Program-made: the position numbers and the translations under genes | In this document: positions 34,921 to 43,492 of the stretch, piece by piece | Layout: the number at the start of each line of letters is the position of its first letter | Position numbering within the stretch: position 1 is the first letter of the stretch | Notes under the pieces: generated by a model | Databases searched by the model: none | The model's input: the letters and a program-made list of their open reading frames with translations, nothing else | What the model was told of the DNA's origin: nothing | Assembly: GCF_036250695.1 (NCBI RefSeq) | Contig: NZ_CP109427.1 | Coordinates: 744,001 to 808,000, forward strand | DNA: 64,000 nucleotides | Direction of reading: 5' to 3' | From: Streptomyces sp. NBC_01497 | GTDB lineage: Bacteria > Actinomycetota > Actinomycetes > Streptomycetales > Streptomycetaceae

Positions 34921-36191
34921 GGCGTCGGGTCCTTCTCGGGTTCGGATGTGCTCACGTCGTCGGCGGGACATCGGCCCCGCAGGACGTAACGCTCGGCGAA
35001 GTCGGCGACGGCGTCCTGGACGGACCGGTCGGCGCCGATGCGCGGCAGGGCCTCCAGGGCCGTCTCGAAGCAGGTGGCGGCCGTCGCCCGCAGTTCCGGG
35101 TCGGCCATGCCGTGGCGGGCGGCGTTCAGCCACAGGAGGTTGCCGGGGGCGGGCAGCGGCCCGGCCGTCTCGGCGAGGGGCTTGACCGCGCGGTACACGG
35201 TCTCGGCGGCCGCGGGATCGTCGAACAGCGCGGTCGTCACGGCGAGCGGCACGATCCACCCGTTCTCGCCGGGCTGGGCGTCGATCATGCGCAGTTCCAG
35301 GTGGCCGCGCGGCCTGACCGGCGGGAAGAGCGTGGTCAGGTGGTATTCGAGGTCGGTGCGATCGGGCGGGCGGGGCAGCCCGCGTCTGATCCACTCCCGG
35401 AAGGTGAGCCCGTCCTGTACCGCCCAGGGCCCCTCGTCGGTGCGGACGCACATCACGGGCGCGTCGAGCGCGTACGCCGTCCATGCCTCGCGCGGGTCCC
35501 GGTCGATGTCCGGCGCGCCGGTACGGGCGGGGTCGAGTTTCGTCCACACGGCCTGGCGGGTGGAGCGCCAGCCGGTGGCGCGGCCGCGGCGCATCGGCGA
35601 GTTCGCGAACGCGGCGACGAGGACGGCGCCCAGCAGGTGCGCGAGCTGCCAGCGGCGGCCGTGGCCGAGTGGCCCCGGCTCCTCGTGGCCCGCGTCGAGG
35701 CAGACCTGCACGGACGCCGTGGTGCGCATCATCGTGCGTCCCGTACCGCCGTACCGGTCGAAGTACGCCTCCATCGCGTCGTAACGGGGGGCGTGCAGCA
35801 TGCGCTCGGGGTGGTGCCAGGGGTCCTGGCCGTACCCGGCGAGAGTGAGATCGGCGGCGCGGAGCTGTGTGCGGACCGCTTCCAGATCCGCGGTGACGGT
35901 GGTGACGCATTCCGTCAGCGACGCGGCGGGCTGTGAGCTGAGTTCCAGCTGGCCGCCGGGTTCGAACGTGAGGGCCGACGTGAGCGGCAGGGACCGTATC
36001 GCGTCGTAGGCGGACGTACGACGTTCGGCCGATAGGGGTTGTTCAGGGTGGTGACGATCGTGAACGAGCCATTCCAGTTCTACCCCCACCGTGCGGGGCG
36101 GTCCTGTCTTGAAGCAGATGCCGTCGAGCAGCGCCTCTGCTTGTTCCTCGGTGAGCGCACTGCGCCCATCTGCGGTGTTGTCGGATGGCAT
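34917..36191 (-). CDS. egtA: glutamate-cysteine ligase
   Basis: A 424-residue GCS2-type ligase forming gamma-glutamylcysteine for ergothioneine. VGVELEWLVHD, FEPGGQLELSSQP and the MMRTTASVQV segment are characteristic of actinobacterial EgtA. It starts the operon; AGGAGGAACCGGCC precedes the ATG. Mycothiol, not glutathione, is the main thiol of actinomycetes, so the product probably feeds EgtB only. Confidence 0.93.
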   Translation of the reverse strand: MPSDNTADGRSALTEEQAEALLDGICFKTGPPRTVGVELEWLVHDRHHPEQPLSAERRTSAYDAIRSLPLTSALTFEPGGQLELSSQPAASLTECVTTVTADLEAVRTQLRAADLTLAGYGQDPWHHPERMLHAPRYDAMEAYFDRYGGTGRTMMRTTASVQVCLDAGHEEPGPLGHGRRWQLAHLLGAVLVAAFANSPMRRGRATGWRSTRQAVWTKLDPARTGAPDIDRDPREAWTAYALDAPVMCVRTDEGPWAVQDGLTFREWIRRGLPRPPDRTDLEYHLTTLFPPVRPRGHLELRMIDAQPGENGWIVPLAVTTALFDDPAAAETVYRAVKPLAETAGPLPAPGNLLWLNAARHGMADPELRATAATCFETALEALPRIGADRSVQDAVADFAERYVLRGRCPADDVSTSEPEKDPTP

Positions 36192-36315
36192 GGCCGGTTC
36201 CTCCTGTCGAGGCCGTGGCGGCGCGGGCCCCGGGTCGGGCCGAAGCGCTCCGGTCCAACCTAAAGCCACTCGTTTCCGCTCGCACAAGGGTGCCCGTGCC
36301 GTGGTCAGGAAAACG

Positions 36316-37431
36316 TCAGAAAATCGACGGCCGGGACCCGTTCCCCCCGGCTCGCCCACGGCTCCTCTGACGGCCGCGGCGCGGCCCCGGGACCAGGCCG
36401 GGAGCGGGATCGGCCGCCTCGGCCGGCCCCGCCGGCCCGCGCCCGGACGGGGTCTGCCCGTTGCCGGCCGGCACGAGCCCGGGAGCGGACGGTGAGACAG
36501 GCGTCCCGGCAGGCGGGACGGGCGCCTCGACAAGCGGGTGGCGCGCGCCGACCGTCGGCAGAACCGTCGACGCGGACTGTGCGTGCGCGACCGCGGACCG
36601 CACCCCGCGGTGCGCCTCCTGCCGTCCGGTGCCGTACACCGCATGCCACGCGGCGGCGGCCAGGTCCCGGCGGTCCGTGAAGGCGCCGGCGGGGATCTCC
36701 GGCAGGACGGTGATCTCCGCGGTGATCCCGCCGGCGGCGGCCACCCGCCACAGCGAGGCGGGCAGTGTGTCCTCGCCGACGAACGCGGCGGCCCCGGTGA
36801 GGCTCCCGTCCGCCGCCCGGTAGGAGATCCGTACGGGCCGGACGGCGGTGCCGGCGTCCAGCGCCGCCTGGAAGACCGCCGAGGTGAACCGCCCGCCCGC
36901 ACGGCCGCACCAGGTGCACGCCTCGGGGAAGACCACCACCCGGGAGCCGGCGCCGAGCGCGTGGGCCAGCGTCCGCACCGTGCCGGGCAGGGCCCGCAGC
37001 CGCTCGCGCTCGACGAACAGGGTGCCGCCACCGGCGGCCACCCGTCCGAGCACCGGCCATCCGCGTATCTCGCTCTTGGCCAGGTTCCGGCCCGGAAGGA
37101 CCGTCGCGACCAGCGGGATGTCGAGCCACGAGATGTGGTTGGCCACGACGAGCACACCGCCCTCGTGCGATCCGGCGGGCGCATCGCCCGGGCCGTGCAC
37201 CCGCACCCGTACCCCGAACCCGCGCAGGAGCGCGCGCGCCCAGCGCCGGCTGATCCGGTCCCGGTGCACCGCCCCGAGCAGGGCGGTCACCGGGGCGAGG
37301 ACCACACCGGCGACGAGCAGGCCGGCGCCGCTCAGCAGCCGGCCGGCCGCGACCGGCGCCGCGACCGCGGGCCCCCGGTGGACGGCGCACCCGGCAGGAG
37401 TGCAGGGCGCCCTCGGCAGCCAGCCGCTCAT
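36316..37431 (-). CDS. olsA: lyso-ornithine lipid O-acyltransferase-like PlsC protein
   Basis: A 371-residue membrane-associated acyltransferase. The NHISWLDI motif supplies the catalytic H-x4-D, followed by RGWPVLGRVAAGGGTLFVERE and VFPEACTWCG (the substrate-binding PEG-like block). A hydrophobic helix (LLSGAGLLVAGVVLAPVTALLG) anchors the N-terminus. The last 100 residues are Pro/Gly-rich low complexity. Start overlaps the stop of the upstream GNAT gene (ATGA). The pair matches OlsB-OlsA of ornithine lipid synthesis, which replaces phospholipids under phosphate limitation. Confidence 0.82.
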   Translation of the reverse strand: MSGWLPRAPCTPAGCAVHRGPAVAAPVAAGRLLSGAGLLVAGVVLAPVTALLGAVHRDRISRRWARALLRGFGVRVRVHGPGDAPAGSHEGGVLVVANHISWLDIPLVATVLPGRNLAKSEIRGWPVLGRVAAGGGTLFVERERLRALPGTVRTLAHALGAGSRVVVFPEACTWCGRAGGRFTSAVFQAALDAGTAVRPVRISYRAADGSLTGAAAFVGEDTLPASLWRVAAAGGITAEITVLPEIPAGAFTDRRDLAAAAWHAVYGTGRQEAHRGVRSAVAHAQSASTVLPTVGARHPLVEAPVPPAGTPVSPSAPGLVPAGNGQTPSGRGPAGPAEAADPAPGLVPGPRRGRQRSRGRAGGNGSRPSIF

Positions 37432-38282
37432 GACGCGGGGGCGAGCGAGAGGAAATGACGCAGGTAGCGGTCGTTGACCCGGTCCATCGAGAGGAGCACG
37501 CAGAGGTCGGCGACGCCGAAGTCAGGGTCGTGCGCGGGGGCGCCGCAGACCCAGGCGCCGAGCCGCAGGTAGCCGCGCAGCAGAGCGGGCAGTTCGGCCC
37601 GGGAGGCGGCCTCGGCGTCCGGGCCCGGGTGCCAGGGCCGCAGCGGGCTGACGCGGTACTCCTCGGGGGCGAGGTGCTTGTCCCTTACGGTGCGCCAGGC
37701 CGACGCGGCGAGGGCACCGCCGTCGCCGAGCGGCACCGAGCAGCAGCCGGTGAGGTAGCGGTGGCCCGTCGTCGCCATGTAGCGGGCCAGGCCCGCCCAG
37801 ATGAGGCTGATGACGGCCCCGGTGCGGTGGTCCGGGTGCACGCAGGAGCGGCCGACCTCGACCAGCTCCGTGCGCAGGGGCGCGAACGCGGTCAGGTCGA
37901 ACTCCCCGTCGGAGTAGAGCCGCCCGGCGGCGCGGGCCCGCTCGGGCGGCAGCAGCCGGTAGGTCCCGACGACCTCGCCCGTCGTCTCGTCGCGGACCAG
38001 CAGGTGGTCGCAGTGCGCGTCGAAGCGGTCACCGTCGAGGCCGGGCTCCGGGCCGTCGAGCACGGCGCCGAGTTCACCCGCGAAGACGCGGTGGCGCAGC
38101 TTCTGGGCGGCGCGGACGCCGTCCTCGTCGCGGGCGAGCGACACGCGGTAGCGGCCCCCGGCGGCGGGCCGCGCCCCGAGCGGCGGCACGGCGGCGGAGC
38201 GGGAAGCGTCACGGGGTGCGGGGGGCGGGGGCACCGCGGCCGGGTCAGCGGCGGTACGGGGGGCGGGGACGACGGCGGACAT
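37428..38282 (-). CDS. olsB: ornithine N-acyltransferase-like GNAT protein
   Basis: A 284-residue GNAT-fold protein of the OlsB/hemolysin-type family. After a 45-residue Pro/Ala tail come RVSLARDEDGVRAAQKLRHRVFAGELG, HLLVRDETTGEVVGTYRLL and VEVGRSCVHPDHRTG, all typical of ornithine-acyl-ACP N-acyltransferases. It should transfer a 3-hydroxyacyl group to ornithine, with the downstream PlsC-like enzyme adding the second chain. GGAGACAGCC precedes the ATG. The call depends on both neighbours; a diverged GNAT role is possible. Confidence 0.8.
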   Translation of the reverse strand: MSAVVPAPRTAADPAAVPPPPAPRDASRSAAVPPLGARPAAGGRYRVSLARDEDGVRAAQKLRHRVFAGELGAVLDGPEPGLDGDRFDAHCDHLLVRDETTGEVVGTYRLLPPERARAAGRLYSDGEFDLTAFAPLRTELVEVGRSCVHPDHRTGAVISLIWAGLARYMATTGHRYLTGCCSVPLGDGGALAASAWRTVRDKHLAPEEYRVSPLRPWHPGPDAEAASRAELPALLRGYLRLGAWVCGAPAHDPDFGVADLCVLLSMDRVNDRYLRHFLSLAPAS

Positions 38283-39260
38283 GGCTGTCTCCAGTACCGG
38301 TAGGGAGCACGGCGGCCGGGGTCTCGCACGAGCGTGCGGGCTCGGCACCTTGTTTCTTCCGTCACCGGCTGGATTCGACGTGACTGCCCGGAGGAGGGGG
38401 CATGTGAGCCGTCTGAATGAACGGGTCACGCGGCTCGGCCGTCCCGGGAACGGCTGAGTGAGGGCCGCACCGGGCCGTCTCGGCGGAAGCCGCGTCACGC
38501 CCGGAACCACCCCGGACGCCGTTCGCCCCCCGGACCCGCGTCCGTTTCCGGCAGCGCCGGTCCGCGCCGGGACACCCCCACCTCGGCACCGTCCGGGAAA
38601 CCGGTTCGCAGCCACGTCCGCCCGGCCCCGGCGGATCATCGCCGCACGGCGATTCGCGAGGCCTGCCCCGGTGGCTTCGTCCGTCCGGACCTCGGACGGC
38701 TGGATTGCCGGTGGTGGGCTCTCCTGTGTTCCCGTACAGCTGCGGCGAACGGACCTGTATCGCCGCGCAACCGCCCCGGTCCGCGTTTCCCTTCACCCGG
38801 GTGGCTCGTTGGGCCGGACGAATGATCTCCGGCGGCTGAGGGGTCGCGGGTACGGCAGGACGGGGAGCCGGAAGCCCTGATCGAAGTCCGGGCACTGCAC
38901 GACGACATGGAGAGGGTGCGGAACACGTCCGGAGCAAGTGGACCCGGTCTCGCTTCGCTGCTGACGTTCTTCGAGGTGGGGACTCGGTTCCCGGAGGCGG
39001 CCGAGGACGTGCCGGCCGCCGCGGTGCATGACGTGGCCCAGCAGGTGAGGGTGTCGGCCGAGGCGTGGGCGGACTACGACGGGCAGAGCAAGGCGAGGCA
39101 GGCGCAGCCCCGGCGTGAGCGCCGAGGCTGCGAGGCCTATCGCACCGGACCGCAGGGGACGGGGCACGACGAAGCCTCCGGCACGGGCGGCTGCCGTGGA
39201 AGAAGGGGCAGCGCCTGCGGCTCGCTCACCCAGGTCAGGCCGCGGCAGCGGAAGTCTCTT
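38283..39260. other. long intergenic region with a decayed transposase fragment
   Basis: No intact gene. The left part (38283-38820) includes the olsB promoter region and otherwise low-information sequence. A plus-strand remnant of a Tn3-type transposase occupies about 38826-39100 (listed separately). The last 150 bases precede the LysR stop and hold nothing recognisable. Confidence 0.6.
38826..39108 (+). pseudogene. remnant of Tn3-family transposase N-terminal domain (DUF4158)
   Basis: A plus-strand frame reads ALIEVRALHDDMERVR, then FFEVGTRFPEAAEDVP and VHDVAQQVRVSAEAWADYD. This pattern is that of the DUF4158 domain at the start of Tn3-family transposases (..LKFFE..GRFP....VP...V.FVA.QV.V....YDW.G...). 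Similarity fades near DGQSKARQ, where a W-to-stop/frameshift-like change seems to occur, and the catalytic part is absent. It lies between olsB and a LysR/EamA pair and suggests past insertion. Family match from memory, not tested. Confidence 0.5.
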
Positions 39261-40184
39261 TTACGTCGCACGTGTGCCGATGTCACGGCTTCGGACCGTT
39301 GCGGCCGCACGGTGCAGTTCCGTGAGCACTGTCCGTACGGCTCGTCGTGCCGCCCGTTCGGGGCGGTGGAGCACGTCGACGTGGCGTCGTGGCTGCACAC
39401 CGCTGAGGGGCCTGAGGGTCAGTGCGGGGTGCGGACGGGTGGTCCAGCGGGGCATCAGGGCCAGGCCGCCTCCCGCCGCCACGGCTTCGGCGGCCACGGT
39501 GAACTCGTTGATGCGATGGACGACGTTGAGCGGCCGGTTCGCCGCGGTGGCGATGGCATCGATGGTGGCCATCAGCGGGAAGCCGTCATGCACCGTGATC
39601 CAGGGTTGATCCGCGACGTCTTGCGGGGTGAGGCGTCGTTTGGCGGCCAGGGGGTGGTCGCCGGGCAGTGCGACGTCGAGAGGTTCGCGCAGCAGCGTGC
39701 TCGCGATGACCGTGCCCGGCCACGGTGGTGCCTGGCCGAGGTGGTGGGCGAGCACGAGGTCGTAGTCCTGGGTGAGCCGCGGGAACTGGTCCTGCGCGAC
39801 ATCCTCGTCGGCGAGCGCGAGCTGCGGGCGTCCGGGGCCCGCCTGCTGGAGCAGCAGGGGGAAGAACGCGGCGGCCGCGCTGTGGAATGCGGCTACCGAC
39901 ACACCTGCGTCCGGCTGCTCGACGAACTCCTCGATGGTGTTCCGTGCTCTGGCCAGTGCGGTCTCCACCTCGATCGCCGCACCGGCCAGGGCTTGCCCGG
40001 CATCGGTGAGCACCAACCGCCGTCCGTCACGTTCGGTGAGTGGGACCGGAATCGAGCGTTGCAGCAGCCGTAGCTGTTGGGAGACCGCCGAGGGTGTCAT
40101 CAAGAGCGCCTCGGCTGTCGCGGTGACGCTTCCCAGCTCGCCGAGCTCCCGCAAGATCTGCAGCTGCCGTTCGTTCACGCGCAT
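39261..40184 (-). CDS. LysR family transcriptional regulator
   Basis: A 307-residue LTTR with an N-terminal winged helix (LQILRELGELGSVTATAEALLMTPSAVSQQLRLLQ) and a substrate-binding domain with DYDLVLAHH and GGLALMPRW segments. The ATG is 32 bp from the divergent EamA-type transporter gene, the classic LTTR layout in which the regulator controls the neighbour. A CTTCAG-N5-CTGAAG dyad in the gap is the likely site. The ribosome site is weak. Confidence 0.88.
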   Translation of the reverse strand: MRVNERQLQILRELGELGSVTATAEALLMTPSAVSQQLRLLQRSIPVPLTERDGRRLVLTDAGQALAGAAIEVETALARARNTIEEFVEQPDAGVSVAAFHSAAAAFFPLLLQQAGPGRPQLALADEDVAQDQFPRLTQDYDLVLAHHLGQAPPWPGTVIASTLLREPLDVALPGDHPLAAKRRLTPQDVADQPWITVHDGFPLMATIDAIATAANRPLNVVHRINEFTVAAEAVAAGGGLALMPRWTTRPHPALTLRPLSGVQPRRHVDVLHRPERAARRAVRTVLTELHRAAATVRSRDIGTRAT

Positions 40185-40196
40185 AGTGTAGTGGTT

Positions 40197-40213
40197 CTTC
40201 AGGGTTTCTGAAG
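40197..40213. promoter_or_regulatory. CTTCAG-N5-CTGAAG dyad overlapping eamA-type ribosome site
   Basis: A perfect 6-base inverted repeat with spacer GGTTT fills the short gap between the LysR and EamA genes and ends in the GAAGGAG of the latter. Binding would affect both starts. Confidence 0.5.
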
Positions 40214-40216
40214 GAG

Positions 40217-41185
40217 ATGGCTCTTGGCTTCAGTTTCGAGGCCCTGCAGTGTGGGTGCGTGTTCTACGCCCGCCGCACTGACGCAGTGCTTCTCCTTGTC
40301 GCCATCGTCTGGGGCTCCAGCTATCTGGCCGCCAAGACGGCCACCCATGCCCTGCCCGTCCTCGTAGTGCTGTTCGTGCGGTACGCGGTCTCCGCGATCG
40401 CCTGCTTCGCCCTCGTCGCCGCTCGCCGCAGGAATGGGCGATTCACGCGGGACGAGGTTCAGGTCGGGGCGTTGCTGGGGGTCACGCAGGCGGCCGTCCT
40501 GGTGCTGGAGACGTACGGCGTCGCGCACACCAGCGCAGCCAACGCCGGCCTGATCATCAGCCTCACCATCGTGCTCACCCCACTGCTGGACCGTACGGCG
40601 GGCAGGAGCCGGCTGCCCCTGCGCTTCTTCGCCGCCACGGGCGTGTGCCTGCTGGCCGTCACCGTGCTCATGTTCGGCAGCGGCTTCCACCGCCCGCGGA
40701 GCGGTGACCTGTTGATACTCGCCGCCGCGGTGGTGCGCGCAGGGCACGTCGTACTCGTCGGGCGACTGACGAAGGGCCGTATCGTGCGGCCCCTCCAGCT
40801 CACGGCCGTCCAGACCGTTGTCGGCTCGGCGCTGTTCGTCGTACCCGCCGCGAGAGGCCTGTCGACACTGACCCAGGCCGATGCCCCGGTCTGGGGCCGG
40901 CTCGTTTATCTCGCCCTGCTCTGCAGTGTGTTCGCCTTCCTCGCCCAGACCTGGGCGGTGCAGAACAGCTCGGCGAGCCGGGCCAGTCTCCTGCTGGGCA
41001 CCGAACCGGTCTGGGCCGTCGCAGCCGGCATCGGCCTTGGCGGCGAGAAGTTCACCGCCTTCGCCGGCCTCGGGGCGGCGCTCATGGTCACAGGAACGTA
41101 CTGGGGGCAGCACATCGAGGGTGCCGACCGCACCACCGACAACGACAAGCCTGCAAGCCGGACAACGGCGGCTACCGGCGTCTGA
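40217..41185 (+). CDS. EamA/DMT family exporter
   Basis: A 322-residue membrane protein with two EamA repeats and about ten helices: AVLLLVAIVWGSSYLAAK, YGVAHTSAANAGLIISLTIVLTPLL, SSASRASLLLGTEPVWAV. DMT exporters of this branch move amino acids or other metabolites outward. GGAG directly abuts the ATG, so a later in-frame GTG near 40245-40250 might be the true start. Paired with the divergent LysR gene. A soluble Asp/Thr-rich tail ends the protein. Confidence 0.88.
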   Translation: MALGFSFEALQCGCVFYARRTDAVLLLVAIVWGSSYLAAKTATHALPVLVVLFVRYAVSAIACFALVAARRRNGRFTRDEVQVGALLGVTQAAVLVLETYGVAHTSAANAGLIISLTIVLTPLLDRTAGRSRLPLRFFAATGVCLLAVTVLMFGSGFHRPRSGDLLILAAAVVRAGHVVLVGRLTKGRIVRPLQLTAVQTVVGSALFVVPAARGLSTLTQADAPVWGRLVYLALLCSVFAFLAQTWAVQNSSASRASLLLGTEPVWAVAAGIGLGGEKFTAFAGLGAALMVTGTYWGQHIEGADRTTDNDKPASRTTAATGV

Positions 41186-41203
41186 TCGGACTGCTCGACA
41201 GCG

Positions 41204-41235
41204 GCGCCCGCCCACCGGATTCGGCGGACGGGCGC
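41204..41235. terminator. hairpin between convergent genes
   Basis: GCGCCCG (41204-41210) pairs with CGGGCGC (41229-41235), and the enclosed CCCACCGG/CGGCGGA can pair further. It lies between the EamA and DHA2 transporter ends. Confidence 0.6.
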
Positions 41236-41286
41236 ATGCATGTGACCGGGCGGTCGCCGGCCCTCGGGCCGGGAGTGCTCGGGCGG

Positions 41287-43119
41287 TCAGTCCTTGCCGC
41301 CCTTGCTGGTGCCCGCGGCCTCGCCGCTCACCGACCCGCCTTCCGGGACGACGAGTTCGGTCATGGCGAGTCCCGCCTCGCCGGAGACGGCGGCCAGTTC
41401 CTCGCCCAGCGGCTCCGGGGTGACCACCTGGTGCTTGCTGCCGAGCTTGCCGGTGAGCAGGGACGAGACCACCGCGACGGCGCAGGCGGCGATCGCGAAC
41501 CAGAACGCGACGACGAGACCGGAGTGGAACGGTCCCGAGATCAGGTTCGGGAAGAACTCCTTGTTGGTGACGGAGGCACCGTGGTCCGGCAGCTTCGCCA
41601 ACTCGGGGCCCAGCAGCTGCTGGAACGGGTTGTAGCCGAGGAATGCGGCGAACAACACGGCGATCGGCGGGAGTTGGGAGACCCCCGCGGCGACGTTCTC
41701 GGGCACGCCCTGGTGGATGAGGCCCGAGTGCATCGCGGTGGGCAGGGTGTGCGAGAGGCCCGTGATCATCAGGCTGAAGAAGATGCCGATGGACAGGACG
41801 GACGCCGAGTTCATGAAGGTCGCGTTCATGCCGGCGCCGACACCGCGGGCGTCGGCCGGCAGCGAGTTCATGATCTCGGCCCGGTTGGGCGAGGCGAAGA
41901 GGCCGGACCCGAGGCCGTTGACGAACAACAGGACCGCGAAGAGCGCGTAGTTGAAGTTGGTGGGCAGGAGCATCAGCGCGACGAAGCCGCCGCCGGTGAC
42001 CACCGCGCCGCCGACGGTGAACATCCGGGCGCCGACCCGGTCGGAGAGCCAGCCGGAGAGCGGAGCGGACAGCAGGAAGCCGATGGTCAGCGGGATCATG
42101 TAGATACCGGCCCACAGCGGCGTCTTCTCGAAGCTGTAGCCGTGCAGCGGCAGCCAGATGCCCTGGAGCCACATGATGAGCATGAACTGCAGGCCACCGC
42201 GGCCGAGCGCCATCATCAGACTGCCGATGTTGCCGGCCGTGAACGCCCTCAGTCGGAACAGCGACAGGCGGAACAGGGGCTGATCGACGGTGCGTTCGAT
42301 CCACACAAAGATGCCCAAGACAACTACACCGCCGACGAGAGCCGCGATGACCATCGGGTTGCCCCAGCCCATCGTGGACTTGCCGTAGGGCTGGATGCCG
42401 TACGTGATGCCCACGAGCACGGCGATCAGGCCGACACCGAAGGTGATGTTGCCCCACCAGTCCATCTTGGCGTGCACCCGGACACCGGTGTCGTGCAGCT
42501 TGATGTAGGCCCAGATGGTGCCGAAGATGCCGAAGGGCACGGACACCAGGAAGATCAGCTTCCAGTCGACGGGTGCCAGCACGCCGCCGAGGATGAGGCC
42601 GATGAAGGAACCCGCGATGGCGGCGATGGAGTTGATGCCGAGCGCCGTGCCCCGCTGGTGCACGGGGAACGCGTCGGTGAGGATCGCCGTCGAGTTGGCG
42701 AACAGCAGCGCGCCGCCGATGCCTTGGACGATGCGCCAGCCGATCAGCCAGAGGGCTCCCGCGCTGCCGTCGAAGTACGTCAGCGAGAGCGCTATGGAAC
42801 ACACGGTGAAGACGGCGAAGCCCATGTTGTACATGCGGACCCGGCCGAACATGTCGCCCAGCCTGCCGAAGGTCACCACGAGGACCGCCGTGACCACCAT
42901 GAAGCCCATCAGCATCCACAGCAGGTAGCTGGTGTTGCCGGGGTCGAGCGGATTCAGGTCGATCCCGCGGAAGATGTCAGGCAGCGCGATCAGCACGATC
43001 GACTGATTGATCATCACCATCAGCACACCGAGGGTGGTGTTCGAGAGCGCGATCCATTTGTAGTTCTCGCCGGGACCGGTCCGCGATGGTTCCGCTGCGG
43101 TTGTTCGGCTCATGCCCAC
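41287..43119 (-). CDS. 14-TM DHA2-type MFS drug exporter
   Basis: A 610-residue DHA2 transporter. About 14 hydrophobic segments, the antiporter motif region GWRIVQGIGGALLFANSTAILTDAFP, GRLGDMFGRVRMYNMG after TM2 and SDRVGARM in the middle are all present. A 60-residue acidic/Gly tail is cytoplasmic. These proteins export cationic or amphiphilic drugs. Start uncertain between GTG 43119 and ATG 43113; both follow AAGGAGTAAAGG. The upstream region has two dyads and a possible leader ORF, so regulated expression is likely. Confidence 0.85.
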   Translation of the reverse strand: MGMSRTTAAEPSRTGPGENYKWIALSNTTLGVLMVMINQSIVLIALPDIFRGIDLNPLDPGNTSYLLWMLMGFMVVTAVLVVTFGRLGDMFGRVRMYNMGFAVFTVCSIALSLTYFDGSAGALWLIGWRIVQGIGGALLFANSTAILTDAFPVHQRGTALGINSIAAIAGSFIGLILGGVLAPVDWKLIFLVSVPFGIFGTIWAYIKLHDTGVRVHAKMDWWGNITFGVGLIAVLVGITYGIQPYGKSTMGWGNPMVIAALVGGVVVLGIFVWIERTVDQPLFRLSLFRLRAFTAGNIGSLMMALGRGGLQFMLIMWLQGIWLPLHGYSFEKTPLWAGIYMIPLTIGFLLSAPLSGWLSDRVGARMFTVGGAVVTGGGFVALMLLPTNFNYALFAVLLFVNGLGSGLFASPNRAEIMNSLPADARGVGAGMNATFMNSASVLSIGIFFSLMITGLSHTLPTAMHSGLIHQGVPENVAAGVSQLPPIAVLFAAFLGYNPFQQLLGPELAKLPDHGASVTNKEFFPNLISGPFHSGLVVAFWFAIAACAVAVVSSLLTGKLGSKHQVVTPEPLGEELAAVSGEAGLAMTELVVPEGGSVSGEAAGTSKGGKD

Positions 43120-43492
43120 AATGCCTTTACTCCTTCACGTACGCGCACCACCCCGCGGCGCGCGCGGGAAGCAGAACGTTGGTAGATGCAAGTAATCTAT
43201 CTCCTCCATATGACTTACATATGTCCTGCGGATAGCACCGGCGGGACCACACCGACCCCGCCCGCCACGCATTCCCCAACCATCCGGGACGGAGCGCCCC
43301 AAACAGCAGGTGAGGGACGTCAAGGACAGTGACGCAGATCACCTTTAGCTTGTGAAACACATGTGAGAGCACGGAAGCGCGGGCGGGGCGCGCATCCCTC
43401 GCGGCGGGATTCCCCGCCGGACCGCCGTGCCCGGATGCGCCCCCGCGCGGGTCTTCAGGAAGTCTGGACGTCAATGCTGTGTTGACGTGTGT
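43120..43492. other. divergent intergenic region with AT-rich dyads
   Basis: A locally AT-rich stretch at 43180-43225 holds two dyads: TAGAT-N7-ATCTA (43183-43199) and CATATG-ACTTA-CATATG (43207-43223). A 24-codon ORF on the minus strand (43135-43209, starting MEEIDYLHLP) lies just upstream of the exporter start. The right half feeds the luciferase-like gene. Confidence 0.55.
43183..43223. promoter_or_regulatory. paired dyads, candidate operator for the DHA2 exporter
   Basis: TAGAT-GCAAGTA-ATCTA and CATATG-ACTTA-CATATG, both 17 bp long, with centres 24 bp apart, 64-104 bp upstream of the exporter start. The size and symmetry suit MarR- or PadR-type repressors; none is encoded adjacent. Confidence 0.5.

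Noticed and set aside
38362-38937. 191-codon open frame on the minus strand upstream of olsB
   Set aside because: Composition is Arg/Pro/Gly-rich as in shadow frames, no recognisable domain, and it overlaps the transposase-like fragment on the other strand.
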